A stretch of 36,364 nucleotides of DNA from contig CAZSVI010000022.1 of NCBI GenBank assembly GCA_964610205.1, positions 1 through 36,364 on the forward strand. Direction: 5' to 3'. Below, piece by piece: positions 24,999-32,770 of this stretch. Positions within the stretch are counted from its first letter, which is position 1; each line of letters starts with the position of its first letter. The notes under the pieces were generated by a model. It ran no database searches and was not told the origin of the DNA. It worked only from the letters and a program-made list of their open reading frames with translations. Made by a program: the position numbers and the translations under genes. The DNA is from CAZSVI01 sp964610205 (GTDB taxonomy: Bacteria; Bacillota; Clostridia; DSM-8532).

Positions 24999-25088
24999 AA
25001 AACGGGTTCATTCGGAGACAATGCCATTGCACTGGGCGCAGCGGTGCTGGTCGCTGAAGCTTATCTGGAAAGCAGGATTTTAGGCTGA
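24999..25088 (+). pseudogene. C-terminal fragment of a ROK-family kinase/repressor gene
   Basis: An open stretch ending in TGA (25086-25088) encodes GSFGDNAIALGAAVLVAEAY and a few more residues. This matches the usual last helix of ROK-family sugar kinases and XylR/NagC-type repressors (pattern G-N-A-x-x-L-G-A-A). There is no start codon: an in-frame TAA lies at 24975-24977 and the upstream kinase body is missing. It looks like the residue of a deleted gene, next to a sugar-use locus. The identification rests on only about 28 residues. Confidence 0.5.
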
Positions 25089-25113
25089 ATAATATTCCTG
25101 ACAGATTGAAAGC

Positions 25114-26352
25114 TTACTTGAACCTGTAATCATAAACCCTTTTGGATTTTTTCTCCGAACGGGGTAAATCACCTATACTTACACACTCACAGGAAATTTT
25201 TATTCCAATCTTCACTTTGAAAGTCCGGAGGATATCTTTTATAACCTGGTGCTTATCGGCGTTTTCCCGGGTTTCCACTTTCAGTGTCATCATGTCCTTG
25301 CCGTCCAGATGCTCGATAATAACCTGATATTCGCTTGAAAGTCCTTCAACGCATCTTATCGCGTCCTCAATCTGACCGGGGTATATATTCACTCCCTTCA
25401 CCTTGATCATATCATCGGTCCTGCCGACAATCCTGTCAATCATAGGATAGTCCCTTCCGCAGCTGCATTTTTGGGGTATAATTCTTGTCAGGTCGTGAGT
25501 GCGGTAACGGATAAGGGGAGCGGCTTCTTTTTTCAGGGTGGTAATAACCAGTTCTCCGACCTCTCCTTCAGGAAGAACTTCACCATTTTCAGGGTTAATA
25601 ACCTCAAAATAGAAATAGTCATTCCAGTAATGTATGCCCTCATGCTTCTCGCAGTCAATTCCTATGCCGGGACCATATATTTCAGTTAATCCATATATAT
25701 CAAACAATTCGATCCGCAGTTCATCAGAGATCCGCTTTCTCATAAGATCTCCCCAGCGTTCCGAACCTATAACCCCCCGTTTTAAATTGATTTTATCCAA
25801 AAGATTACGGTTTTTAACCTCTTCGGCAAGGAGCAGGGCATAGGAGGATGTAGCGCAAAGCACGGTAGACTGCAAATCCACCATAAGCTGAAGCTGTTTT
25901 TCAGTATTACCGGGACCTATCGGAATGGCCATTGCGCCTAATTTTTCGCAGCCTGCCTGGAATCCAATTCCTGCTGTCCAGAGCCCATAACCCGGAGTAA
26001 TCTGAATTCTGTCCAGGTTTGTAACTCCGGCCAATTCATAGCAGCGTGCGAACATGATTGTCCAGTTCTCCACATCAGCTTTCGTATAGGGAATGATAAC
26101 AGGTTTTCCCGTTGTTCCCGATGAGGAATGAATTCTGACAACCCCTTCGTCGGGTATGGCCTGAAGGCCAAGAGGATATGCGTTGCGGAGATCATGCTTG
26201 CAGCTGAAGGGTATCTTCCGGAAATCTTCTATTGATGCAATGTCACCCGCTTCCACGCGGTTACCGGAAAACAGCTTTTTATAGAAGGGGCTGTTCCTTG
26301 CCGCATAATCGACGGCAGATTTTAAAGCAGCGAATTCTACCGTTTTTATCAT
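25114..26352 (-). CDS. Phenylacetate-CoA ligase family (aryl-acetate CoA ligase)
   Basis: This 412-residue AMP-forming ligase joins an aryl-acetic acid to CoA using ATP, or in fermenters may work alongside aryl-acetyl-CoA production. The P-loop is SSSGTTGKPVIIPYTKAD (about 77-94); FDIYGLTEIYGPGIG lies in the core and DRIVGRTDDMIKVKGVNIYP (about 327-346) marks the C-terminal lid. Its start overlaps the iorB stop (ATGA), showing translational coupling. With IorAB it suggests handling of indoleacetyl-CoA or phenylacetyl-CoA from aromatic amino acids. The exact aryl substrate cannot be told from sequence. Confidence 0.92.
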   Translation of the reverse strand: MIKTVEFAALKSAVDYAARNSPFYKKLFSGNRVEAGDIASIEDFRKIPFSCKHDLRNAYPLGLQAIPDEGVVRIHSSSGTTGKPVIIPYTKADVENWTIMFARCYELAGVTNLDRIQITPGYGLWTAGIGFQAGCEKLGAMAIPIGPGNTEKQLQLMVDLQSTVLCATSSYALLLAEEVKNRNLLDKINLKRGVIGSERWGDLMRKRISDELRIELFDIYGLTEIYGPGIGIDCEKHEGIHYWNDYFYFEVINPENGEVLPEGEVGELVITTLKKEAAPLIRYRTHDLTRIIPQKCSCGRDYPMIDRIVGRTDDMIKVKGVNIYPGQIEDAIRCVEGLSSEYQVIIEHLDGKDMMTLKVETRENADKHQVIKDILRTFKVKIGIKISCECVSIGDLPRSEKKSKRVYDYRFK

Positions 26353-26936
26353 TTTTGTTTCATCTCCTCTATGGTTTTAATTCCCGAATAAAACGCGTTA
26401 ATATTTATATCCAAAAACCTTGGATTAATATTTTTTTTCATGGACTTTAAAATGCTTTCTTTTGACATATCTAAAACTCCCAGAGCAAAGGCAACACCGA
26501 TAAGAACCGTGTTTACCGCCATTACCGAACCGCTGTGAACCGCGAGACTGTCGGCGTCAACAAATACCGCATTACTGTTTTTTGATATTGCATCCACCAT
26601 TTTTTCAGCGTTATATTCCGTTATTCCCAATGCTGCTGATACAGGTGTGATGGAGGCTTTATTTATTATTGCGCAGCCGGTTTTATTAAGGTAGACAATA
26701 TTTCTTGCTCCCTCGCAAAGCTCAAATGATATAAGCAGATCGGCGCTTCCTTCGGGTATATAAGGAGAATATGTGTCACCAATCCTGACATGGCTGACAA
26801 CACAGCCTCCCCGCTGGCTCATACCGATTGTTTCACCTGTTCTGGCGTTTCTTCCATCAAAAACCGCACTGCAGGCCAGTATTTTAGAGGCAAGTATTGT
26901 TCCCTGTCCTCCGACTCCCGATATTAAAATATCCAT
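26349..26936 (-). CDS. iorB: Indolepyruvate ferredoxin oxidoreductase, beta subunit
   Basis: IorB is the gamma-domain-like small subunit of the heterodimeric enzyme that oxidatively decarboxylates aryl-pyruvates to aryl-acetyl-CoA with ferredoxin as acceptor. The 195-residue product begins MDILISGVGGQGTILASKIL and contains the family GETIGMSQRGGCVVSHVRIG (about 39-58). The ATG at 26936 is behind AGGAGGT and overlaps the iorA stop by one nucleotide. An upstream in-frame ATG (26984) would run into iorA and lacks a binding site. It is coupled to paaK-like downstream. Confidence 0.94.
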   Translation of the reverse strand: MDILISGVGGQGTILASKILACSAVFDGRNARTGETIGMSQRGGCVVSHVRIGDTYSPYIPEGSADLLISFELCEGARNIVYLNKTGCAIINKASITPVSAALGITEYNAEKMVDAISKNSNAVFVDADSLAVHSGSVMAVNTVLIGVAFALGVLDMSKESILKSMKKNINPRFLDININAFYSGIKTIEEMKQK

Positions 26937-28720
26937 TACAATACCTCCTGCCTTATGCTGTTTGTCGGGCATACATTGATACATAGACCGCAGCCGTTAC
27001 ATAATGTATTGCTGATTTCCAGTTTTTTGTCCTTAACAACAAAAGCGGGACATCCTGTTTCCCTGACGCATTTTTCACATCCGGTGCAATTCTCAATCCT
27101 GCAGATTTTATCGGATCTAAAATGGGCGACACAGGGGGCTTCGAAAATGATGACACTCACACCGTCAAAGGCAGACGCATTTCGTACTGTCTTAACAGCC
27201 ATATCCGTATCGAATGGATTGACTTTCCTGGCAAATCCAACGTTTAGCGCTTTTACCGCTTCCAATATGTCAATTTTCCGTGTCGCCGTATTCATCATGG
27301 TTTTGCCGGTACCCGGATGGGGTTGGTGGCCTGTCATTGCTGTTGTGGAATTATCCAGAATGATGATATTGATATTCGTGTTGTTATAAACCGCATTAAC
27401 AAGCCCTGTCATCCCGGATGCAAAAAACGTGCTGTCGCCGATAAAAGCAAAGGCGTTTGTATCGGGCTCCGCCCGCTTAATTCCCTGCGCAATGGTTATC
27501 CCGGCTCCCATGCAAAGGCAGGTATCGGTCATTTCAAGAGGTTTTCCGTTTCCGAGGGTATAACAGCCGATATCACCGCAGAAAACGGATTTCTTTCCTT
27601 TCATGGCCTTTTTCACGGCGTAAAAGCCCGCTCTGTGGGGGCAGCCCGCGCAAAGAACAGGAGAACGCATTGGAAGGTCAATGATGGGTTTATTGTCAAA
27701 ATTCCGTGGGCTAATGCCAAGAAATTTTTCTATGATTTTCAGTGTATTATTGTATTTCAATTCTCCCGCCGGGGAAACAAAGCCGTTAAGCTTTCCGAAT
27801 ACCGGCCTTTGGATTCCCTTTACGCCAAGCGTGTGATAAAGCTGTTCCTCTATGACCGGATCCAGTTCTTCGAGTACAAGAACCTTTTCAACTTTTTGCA
27901 GGAATTCACTGTAAAGATCTGTCGGCGGAGGGAACACCGCTCCTGATTTTAACAGTGTAACATCCAGGCCGCAGGCTTCGATAATATCCTTAACAATCGC
28001 ATAGGTGACGCCTCCTGCCGCAATTCCGTATTTCCCATCTCCTTCAATCCTGTTAAATTGAAGCTTACTGAAAATATCAGATATCTCCTTTTGCTGTTCC
28101 TCAATTTCAAGATGGCGGCGGTAGGAAAGGGGAGGAAAAACAACCCATTTAGGATCCTTAACAAAACCTTCGGGCGTATATTCATATCTGTTTTCATCCA
28201 CTTCAATCGTTCCGCTGCTGTGGCATACCTTTGTTGTCGGCCGCAGTATAACAGGAAGGCATACCCTTTCGGAAAGCTCAAAGGCGTATTTTGCCATTTC
28301 ATACGCTTCTTCCGGAGATGACGGATCAAGAACAGGTATGTTGGCAAACTTGCCAAAATGACGGGTATCCTGTTCTGTCTGGGATGATATTGGCCCTGGG
28401 TCATCAGCAACCACAATAACCATGCCTCCTTTAATTCCAATAACGCCCAGACTCATCAGGGGATCAGACGCCACATTCAGCCCGACCTGCTTCATGGTTA
28501 CCATGCTTCTTGCGCCGCACCAGGAAGCGCCTGCGGCTACTTCGAGAGCGGCTTTTTCATTTGTTGACCACTCCACGTGAATTTTTCCGTCTTTGTTGTA
28601 GCGTGCCGCACTCTCCAGCACCTCTGTGGACGGCGTTCCCGGATAACCGCTCACAATCTTAACTCCCGCCGCAACTGCACCAAGGGCTATGGCTGTGTTT
28701 CCAAGAAGGTTCTCTTTCAA
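26936..28720 (-). CDS. iorA: Indolepyruvate ferredoxin oxidoreductase, alpha subunit
   Basis: IorA is the large subunit carrying thiamine diphosphate and iron-sulfur clusters; the enzyme converts indolepyruvate, phenylpyruvate or hydroxyphenylpyruvate to the aryl-acetyl-CoA. The 594-residue product shows VSGYPGTPSTEVLE near the N terminus, CAGCPHRAGFYAVKKAM and GDSTFFASGMTGLVNAVYNN for cofactor binding. Two C-terminal [4Fe-4S] motifs follow (CTGCEKCVRETGCP and CNGCGLCINVCPT). The TTG at 28720 is preferred because GGGTG lies 6 nt upstream; the GTG at 28729 overlaps that site. A 153-nt gap with large palindromes separates it from ecfT, so it may have its own transcript level. Confidence 0.95.
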   Translation of the reverse strand: MKENLLGNTAIALGAVAAGVKIVSGYPGTPSTEVLESAARYNKDGKIHVEWSTNEKAALEVAAGASWCGARSMVTMKQVGLNVASDPLMSLGVIGIKGGMVIVVADDPGPISSQTEQDTRHFGKFANIPVLDPSSPEEAYEMAKYAFELSERVCLPVILRPTTKVCHSSGTIEVDENRYEYTPEGFVKDPKWVVFPPLSYRRHLEIEEQQKEISDIFSKLQFNRIEGDGKYGIAAGGVTYAIVKDIIEACGLDVTLLKSGAVFPPPTDLYSEFLQKVEKVLVLEELDPVIEEQLYHTLGVKGIQRPVFGKLNGFVSPAGELKYNNTLKIIEKFLGISPRNFDNKPIIDLPMRSPVLCAGCPHRAGFYAVKKAMKGKKSVFCGDIGCYTLGNGKPLEMTDTCLCMGAGITIAQGIKRAEPDTNAFAFIGDSTFFASGMTGLVNAVYNNTNINIIILDNSTTAMTGHQPHPGTGKTMMNTATRKIDILEAVKALNVGFARKVNPFDTDMAVKTVRNASAFDGVSVIIFEAPCVAHFRSDKICRIENCTGCEKCVRETGCPAFVVKDKKLEISNTLCNGCGLCINVCPTNSIRQEVL

Positions 28721-28754
28721 ATAAATCACCCTTAATCAAATATTATTTTTCAAT

Positions 28755-28837
28755 GAGCGCTTGCGCGAATTGCGTGCCAAAACGCGGGCGCTTTAGCGCC
28801 TACATAACGCGTTTTGGCACGCAACGCGCCGCGAGCG
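28755..28837. repeat. GC-rich palindromic repeat, copy 1
   Basis: A perfect 17-bp inverted repeat (28770-28786 with 28808-28824) encloses a second hairpin, GGCGC/GCGCC (28787-28800). The same sequence recurs in degenerate form at 32771-32842. It is much more GC-rich than its surroundings and has the look of a REP-type dispersed element. Confidence 0.65.
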
Positions 28838-28901
28838 TTTTATCAAACGCCCCTAAGACTCCCGCCTATAGAGGCAGGGGTCTTAGGGGCGTTTGATAAA
28901 A
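28838..28901. repeat. 64-nt hairpin overlapping the ecfT stop codon
   Basis: A perfect 22-bp inverted repeat (28838-28859 with 28880-28901) closes a 20-nt loop that itself pairs GCCT/AGGC. The right arm contains the last codons and stop of ecfT; the left arm is an exact inverted copy of them. On the minus strand no T-run follows, so it is not a standard terminator, but it could protect the upstream mRNA end or block transcription. Confidence 0.75.
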
Positions 28902-29653
28902 ACAGCTGAGACTGCCAAAATGACGGAAAACAGCAATACCGCGATGTCCGCCCTTTTTATTGCGTATTCTTTGTAACAGCTGTTTTTCGTACGTAAATAA
29001 AAGCCCCGTATTTCCGCTGATATGGCGCTTCCTTCAATTTTTCTGACCGATGTAATCAGCAGGGGTACGCACAAAGGAAAGATAAGCTTAATTTTTTTAA
29101 ATGGATTCCCCGTATCCATTTGGACTCCCCGTGACGTTTGCGCTTCCATAATTCCGGACATTTCATTTGCAAATATTGGTATAAAACGCATGGCCGTCGT
29201 AAGTGTGAAAGCATACTTGTAAGGTATTCCAAGTTTTGTCACTAAAACATTTGACAAATCGTTCATCTGTGTAATGGACAACATAAGGGCTAGCGGCATT
29301 GTAGCCGATATAAGGCGAAGCACAATGATGAATCCTGTGGAAATACCCATATCGGTTATAAGCAGATTCAGGGGCAGTTTAAGCAGCGCATTCCCTTCTT
29401 TGATAAACAAAACCTGCAACAGAAAAATAAAAACGGACAGTTTGGCAAGTCCCTTCAGAAGCATCACGCCGCGTTGGAATAGTCCTGCCATTGCCGCAAT
29501 TGCAAGGTTAAAAAGTATTAACGATAACAAAAACAAATGACTTTTGCTTATAAAGCCCGATACACATATCATAAAGGCCAGTATAAGCTTTGTCAAAGGG
29601 TTCAGTACATGGAAAAGGGATTTACCCGGTATATAATCAAGAAAACCTTTCAT
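28883..29653 (-). CDS. ecfT: ECF transporter transmembrane subunit EcfT
   Basis: EcfT couples two ABC-type ATPases to a substrate-binding S component in energy-coupling factor transporters. The 256-residue protein is hydrophobic with about five membrane helices and contains HVLNPLTKLI near the N terminus. The two coupling motifs in the cytoplasmic helices appear as TSRGVQMD and AEIRGFY; the first position of each Ala-Arg-Gly motif is changed (SRG, IRG). ATG 29653 with AAAGGA is chosen over ATG 29671, which has no binding site; this start overlaps the end of the ATPase gene by 17 nt. Its gene set has a private S component, indicating a dedicated (group I) ECF system. Confidence 0.9.
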   Translation of the reverse strand: MKGFLDYIPGKSLFHVLNPLTKLILAFMICVSGFISKSHLFLLSLILFNLAIAAMAGLFQRGVMLLKGLAKLSVFIFLLQVLFIKEGNALLKLPLNLLITDMGISTGFIIVLRLISATMPLALMLSITQMNDLSNVLVTKLGIPYKYAFTLTTAMRFIPIFANEMSGIMEAQTSRGVQMDTGNPFKKIKLIFPLCVPLLITSVRKIEGSAISAEIRGFYLRTKNSCYKEYAIKRADIAVLLFSVILAVSAVFIKRP

Positions 29654-30467
29654 TAACAAGCATCCTTTCATCAGTCATTCTGTAGGAGATGGCGCGAACC
29701 ATTTCTTCAACGAAAAAAACATCTTCAAAACCTTTGCCCAGGCGAAGGGCAAGACGGGCTATCTGCGGCGGGAGGACAGAAGCCTTCTCCAGAGCCTCCT
29801 CCAGGCGAAAAACCTCTTTTGTTTTTCCGTCGGCCAGAAGCCTTCCCTCCGATAATACAAGAACACGTTCGGCAAAATCAAGAACAACCTCCATATCATG
29901 GCAAATCATAATTACGGTTACACCCTTATGATTCAATTCCTTTATAAACCCCATAATTTTCATGCATTCAACATAATCCAACCCGGTGGTAGGCTCATCA
30001 AGAATAAGTATTTCAGGTTCAACCGCGATGATGGAGGCAAGAGCCACCCGTTGTCTTTCCCCCCTGCTTAAATTGAAAGGATTGCTGTCCGGATTGAAAT
30101 CAAAGTCGGACAGTACTTTTTCAAGGCGTTCTCTGATTATAAAGCTGTCCTTATAAGCAAGCTTAAGACCGAACAATAGTTCTTCCCGGATGGTGTTTTT
30201 GCATATTTGCCTGTCGGGATTCTGGAACAGGAAACCGATACTGTGCGCAAGCATGCTTGGTTTTGTTGTCCGGGTATCCATGCCTTTTATAAGGATCGAG
30301 CCCGACTGAGGCTTAAAAAGCCCGTTCAAAAGCTTGCACAGTGTCGACTTCCCGGCTCCGTTCGAACCGATAATGGCTGCGAATTCGCCTTTTCTAATAT
30401 GAAACGACAAGTTTTTTATAGTATTTTCCTTATCATACGTAAAGGACACATCCCTCACATCAACCAT
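29637..30467 (-). CDS. ECF transporter ATPase (second)
   Basis: This 276-residue ABC ATPase is the second ATP-binding subunit of the ECF module. Walker A is GSNGAGKST (about 36-44), the signature is NLSRGERQR (about 132-140; Arg replaces the usual Gly of LSGGE), Walker B is ILILDEPTTGLD and the switch His is in ICHDMEV. The ATG at 30467 is behind AGGAG, and its first 8 nt overlap the preceding ATPase gene. EcfA pairs are normally similar but not identical, as here. It energises uptake through EcfT. Confidence 0.92.
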   Translation of the reverse strand: MVDVRDVSFTYDKENTIKNLSFHIRKGEFAAIIGSNGAGKSTLCKLLNGLFKPQSGSILIKGMDTRTTKPSMLAHSIGFLFQNPDRQICKNTIREELLFGLKLAYKDSFIIRERLEKVLSDFDFNPDSNPFNLSRGERQRVALASIIAVEPEILILDEPTTGLDYVECMKIMGFIKELNHKGVTVIMICHDMEVVLDFAERVLVLSEGRLLADGKTKEVFRLEEALEKASVLPPQIARLALRLGKGFEDVFFVEEMVRAISYRMTDERMLVNERFS

Positions 30468-31302
30468 AAATAATGCTCCTGACCATGGTTTCGGCTTCAT
30501 CAATGCATAGACACACTTCTCCGCTGCCTGCGTTTATTTCCTTCAGTTTGTTTGAGAGGGTAACGATCCTTGGACAGTTTATTCCGATTTTTTCAAGCTC
30601 GGCGCTGTTTTTCAACACGTCCCGTACCCTTCCGTTCAAAATGATTCTTCCCTTGCTCATTACCGCCAAATTTCGAGCATATTCACAAAGGAGCATAATT
30701 TTTTGTTCAACGATCACAATGGTTATTCCCTGTTTTTCATTTAATTCTCTGAGTATCCGGAAAATCTGCACCGAGCTTTTAGGATCAAGATCGCTTGTAG
30801 GTTCATCCAGAAGAAGCACTTTCGGCCGTAACGCCAATATAGCCGCAATTGCAACCTTCTGCTTCTGACCCCCGCTTAACGAATCGATGCTTCTGTATCT
30901 GAGCGGTGCTATCCCTACCGCTTCAAGGGAGGAAGACAGCCGTTCTTCTATTGCCTCTCTCGGTATTGATAAATTTTCAAGACCATACAGAATTTCATCC
31001 TCAACAACAGAAGAAACCATCTGGCTGTCAATGTCCTGAAGCAGGCTTCCTATTCTCAGCGATAAAACGCCGGGCGTGGTGTCAAAGGTGTCGTCGCCGT
31101 CTATTTTTACACTGCCATAGTAGTCGCCCTGGTAATGGTGCGGTATAATACCGTTAATGGCGTATGTAAGGGTTGATTTGCCTGCGCCGCTCTCCCCGAT
31201 AATACCAAGGAAGTCCCCGTCGTCAATATTAAGATTAATGTTAAAAAGCGCGTTGTCCTTACCGCTTTTATACTTAAAGGTAAGGTTTTCAATAGTGATC
31301 AT
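30460..31302 (-). CDS. ECF transporter ATPase (first)
   Basis: This 280-residue ABC ATPase is the first ATP-binding subunit of the ECF module. Walker A is GESGAGKST (about 36-44), the Q-loop is LLQDIDSQ, the signature is SLSGGQKQK and Walker B is VLLLDEPTSDLD. The switch region reads IVEQK in place of the usual His (TIVIVEQKIML), so the switch residue is probably Gln or Glu, as in many EcfA' subunits. GGAGG precedes the ATG. It lies 18 nt after the trpP-like gene and overlaps the second ATPase gene, supporting a single operon. Confidence 0.92.
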   Translation of the reverse strand: MITIENLTFKYKSGKDNALFNINLNIDDGDFLGIIGESGAGKSTLTYAINGIIPHHYQGDYYGSVKIDGDDTFDTTPGVLSLRIGSLLQDIDSQMVSSVVEDEILYGLENLSIPREAIEERLSSSLEAVGIAPLRYRSIDSLSGGQKQKVAIAAILALRPKVLLLDEPTSDLDPKSSVQIFRILRELNEKQGITIVIVEQKIMLLCEYARNLAVMSKGRIILNGRVRDVLKNSAELEKIGINCPRIVTLSNKLKEINAGSGEVCLCIDEAETMVRSIIYG

Positions 31303-31320
31303 GGCTGCCTCCGACTTTGA

Positions 31321-31878
31321 CTATTCCTGCTTTAACGCAATCCTCAGCGGTACGTACAATACCTGGACAATAACCGTATTAATGAGGGCCGTACCAAGAA
31401 CAATGGGGATATATGCCGCAAGTGTCGCGCTTGTGGCCCCGAGGAAAATAAACAGGCAGGATACAAACAATCCGCCGCTCACTACGGTGCTGACGAAGGT
31501 TGAAATGGCAGGGGTAAAGCTAACTTTGCCGATATTGATTACCAACTTAATCATAAGTGCCATAACAACCGCTCCCGCCAGTTCGGATACGAAATTCAAA
31601 TAGGGCGTGCCCGGAAAAAATTGGCATACCGCGCCTGCAAGCAAACCAATGGCCGCACTCTCATATATCTTTGGTTTAATCAGTAAAATCCCAAGGCAGT
31701 ACATGGCAATAATAAAATTGGGTTTTACTCCTCCGATGTTGATTACCGAGCCGGCGAAATATTTCAGTACCGCTCCGGCCGCAAGCAATACTCCGATTAG
31801 AATGAAATCCCTGACCGACACCCCTTTTTTGTCTGTTGCCTTTAATTCCCTCTTTTGCGAAGCATGTAAACTTTCCAT
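31321..31878 (-). CDS. trpP: TrpP-like transporter / ECF substrate-binding (S) component
   Basis: This 185-residue membrane protein has about five to six helices and resembles the tryptophan transporter TrpP family. The KPNFIIAMYCLGILLIKPKI stretch (about 53-72) is its clearest signature, followed by a glycine-rich GLLAGAVCQFFPGTPYLNF. It is followed directly by two ECF ATPases and EcfT, so it is the likely substrate-specific subunit. The upstream T-box reads a Trp codon, which independently supports tryptophan (inference). The ATG follows AAAGGAG with 6-nt spacing. An alternative substrate such as another indole or aromatic compound is possible. Confidence 0.8.
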   Translation of the reverse strand: MESLHASQKRELKATDKKGVSVRDFILIGVLLAAGAVLKYFAGSVINIGGVKPNFIIAMYCLGILLIKPKIYESAAIGLLAGAVCQFFPGTPYLNFVSELAGAVVMALMIKLVINIGKVSFTPAISTFVSTVVSGGLFVSCLFIFLGATSATLAAYIPIVLGTALINTVIVQVLYVPLRIALKQE

Positions 31879-32130
31879 AAAAACTCCTTTCCCTGCGGGT
31901 TACCCACACATTAAATAATTTAACTTTCATAAGGTTCTACCGGGTGTGCCCATGTTGATTGTCAGGCAGGAAAAGCTTTGCTTTTGCAGGTCCGGACTAT
32001 CATAGCAAACCGGGTTTTCCTGCCAATCCGGGAGGTCTTCGGCTTTTGCTTCGGTAATCTTGCTGCTTGTCAGGCTTACTTACGGATATATATCCATAAA
32101 CATAAGATCAACACAACGGAGTTTTCCATG
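31879..32130 (-). other. Long structured leader between the T-box terminator and trpP
   Basis: About 250 nt of untranslated leader remain after the T-box. On the plus strand GGCAGGAAAA (31965-31974) pairs with TTTTCCTGCC (32015-32024). The GCAGG part of the latter can instead pair with 31986-31990, giving two mutually exclusive folds. TTGTCAGGC occurs twice (31959-31967, 32067-32075), 108 nt apart. No ORF above 20 codons with a good ribosome binding site was seen. No known riboswitch was recognised. Confidence 0.45.
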
Positions 32131-32135
32131 AAATT

Positions 32136-32400
32136 AAAAACAGTCTGCCCTTGTTAAAGGACAGACTGTAATAATCTGCGGTACCACCTTTATTGATCAA
32201 CAATGATCCACTCAAACAAAAATGCCAACACATTTTTTATCATTAACGCTGATACACGTCTTGGATACTGGGCATAAAGGATATGCTTTTCACCTTGCCT
32301 TCAGTGGTCCATTTATCAAACCGCTCTCCGCAGGCTTCTCAGCAAATAACCCGCTCTCTGTACGGCGCATTTTTTGATTTTATCTCCACATCATCAGTTT
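32136..32400 (-). promoter_or_regulatory. T-box leader, tryptophan specifier, with terminator
   Basis: Reading on the minus strand, the leader carries the AGAGAG stem-I element, a specifier region with UGG (32311-32309) followed by ACC, and the conserved T-box GGTGGTACCGCA (32188-32177). An intrinsic terminator follows: an 11-bp stem (32169-32159 with 32150-32140), then five T residues. T-boxes bind the matching tRNA and allow read-through when it is uncharged. UGG codes for Trp, and the next gene is trpP-like, so the two lines of evidence agree. The specifier position was judged by eye from the stem-I layout. Confidence 0.88.
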
Positions 32401-32405
32401 AGTGA

Positions 32406-32435
32406 AGTATACCACGATTAGAATTTTCCTGTCAA
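32406..32435 (-). promoter_or_regulatory. Promoter of the T-box/trpP-ecf operon
   Basis: On the minus strand TTGACA (32435-32430) and TATACT (32411-32406) are 18 nt apart, directly upstream of the T-box leader. Confidence 0.8.
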
Positions 32436-32480
32436 GAAAAAATTTTTAGTTTATGAATATGAAAACCTAATTTTTATAGC

Positions 32481-32514
32481 AATAGAGGTGGGGGACATTT
32501 TAGTTCCTCGTTAC
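32481..32514 (-). repeat. Post-stop repeat, copy C
   Basis: On the minus strand this copy reads GTAACGAGGAACTAAAATG then CCCCCACCTCTAT, nearly the same as copy B at 35913-35952. It lies upstream of the T-box promoter and overlaps the stop codon of a 63-codon minus-strand frame of doubtful reality. Confidence 0.5.
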
Positions 32515-32713
32515 AGCATAGTAAAACACAAATATCGTACGGATGGAATTTGAATCGATACTGTAAATCACACTTTTGAGGAAATAAATTGAACATTTGA
32601 CTTGAGCGATAATGGTGCGCACATGATATACATATTCTTTGAATGAAAAAACCTGATATATTAGAAATTGATGGGAATCCATAGCAAACATATATAATGC
32701 TTTTTATAGAAAT
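32515..32713. other. Non-coding stretch upstream of the met operon
   Basis: This AT-rich gap holds only a 63-codon minus-strand frame (32691-32500) with no strong ribosome binding site and no recognised family. No SAM or cobalamin riboswitch was recognised before the methionine genes. Confidence 0.45.
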
Positions 32714-32746
32714 AATATGCTTTATTGTGGTACAATAAAGCATATT
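32714..32746. promoter_or_regulatory. Perfect 15-bp palindrome, possible operator
   Basis: AATATGCTTTATTGT (32714-32728) is repeated inverted at 32732-32746 around a GGT centre. A TACAAT -10-like sequence (32731-32736) lies inside it. It sits about 120 nt before the met operon and could be a dimeric regulator site or a hairpin. Confidence 0.5.
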
Positions 32747-32770
32747 CGCATTGGAAAGAATGCTGTTCGG

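Noticed and set aside
27317..27946. 209-codon plus-strand frame
   Set aside because: Antisense shadow of iorA.
28838..28901. Standard intrinsic terminator for ecfT
   Set aside because: Long stem but no U-tract on the transcribed side, so described as a hairpin repeat.
32500..32691. 63-codon minus-strand frame ending in the post-stop repeat
   Set aside because: No good ribosome binding site or known family; kept only as context for repeat copy C.
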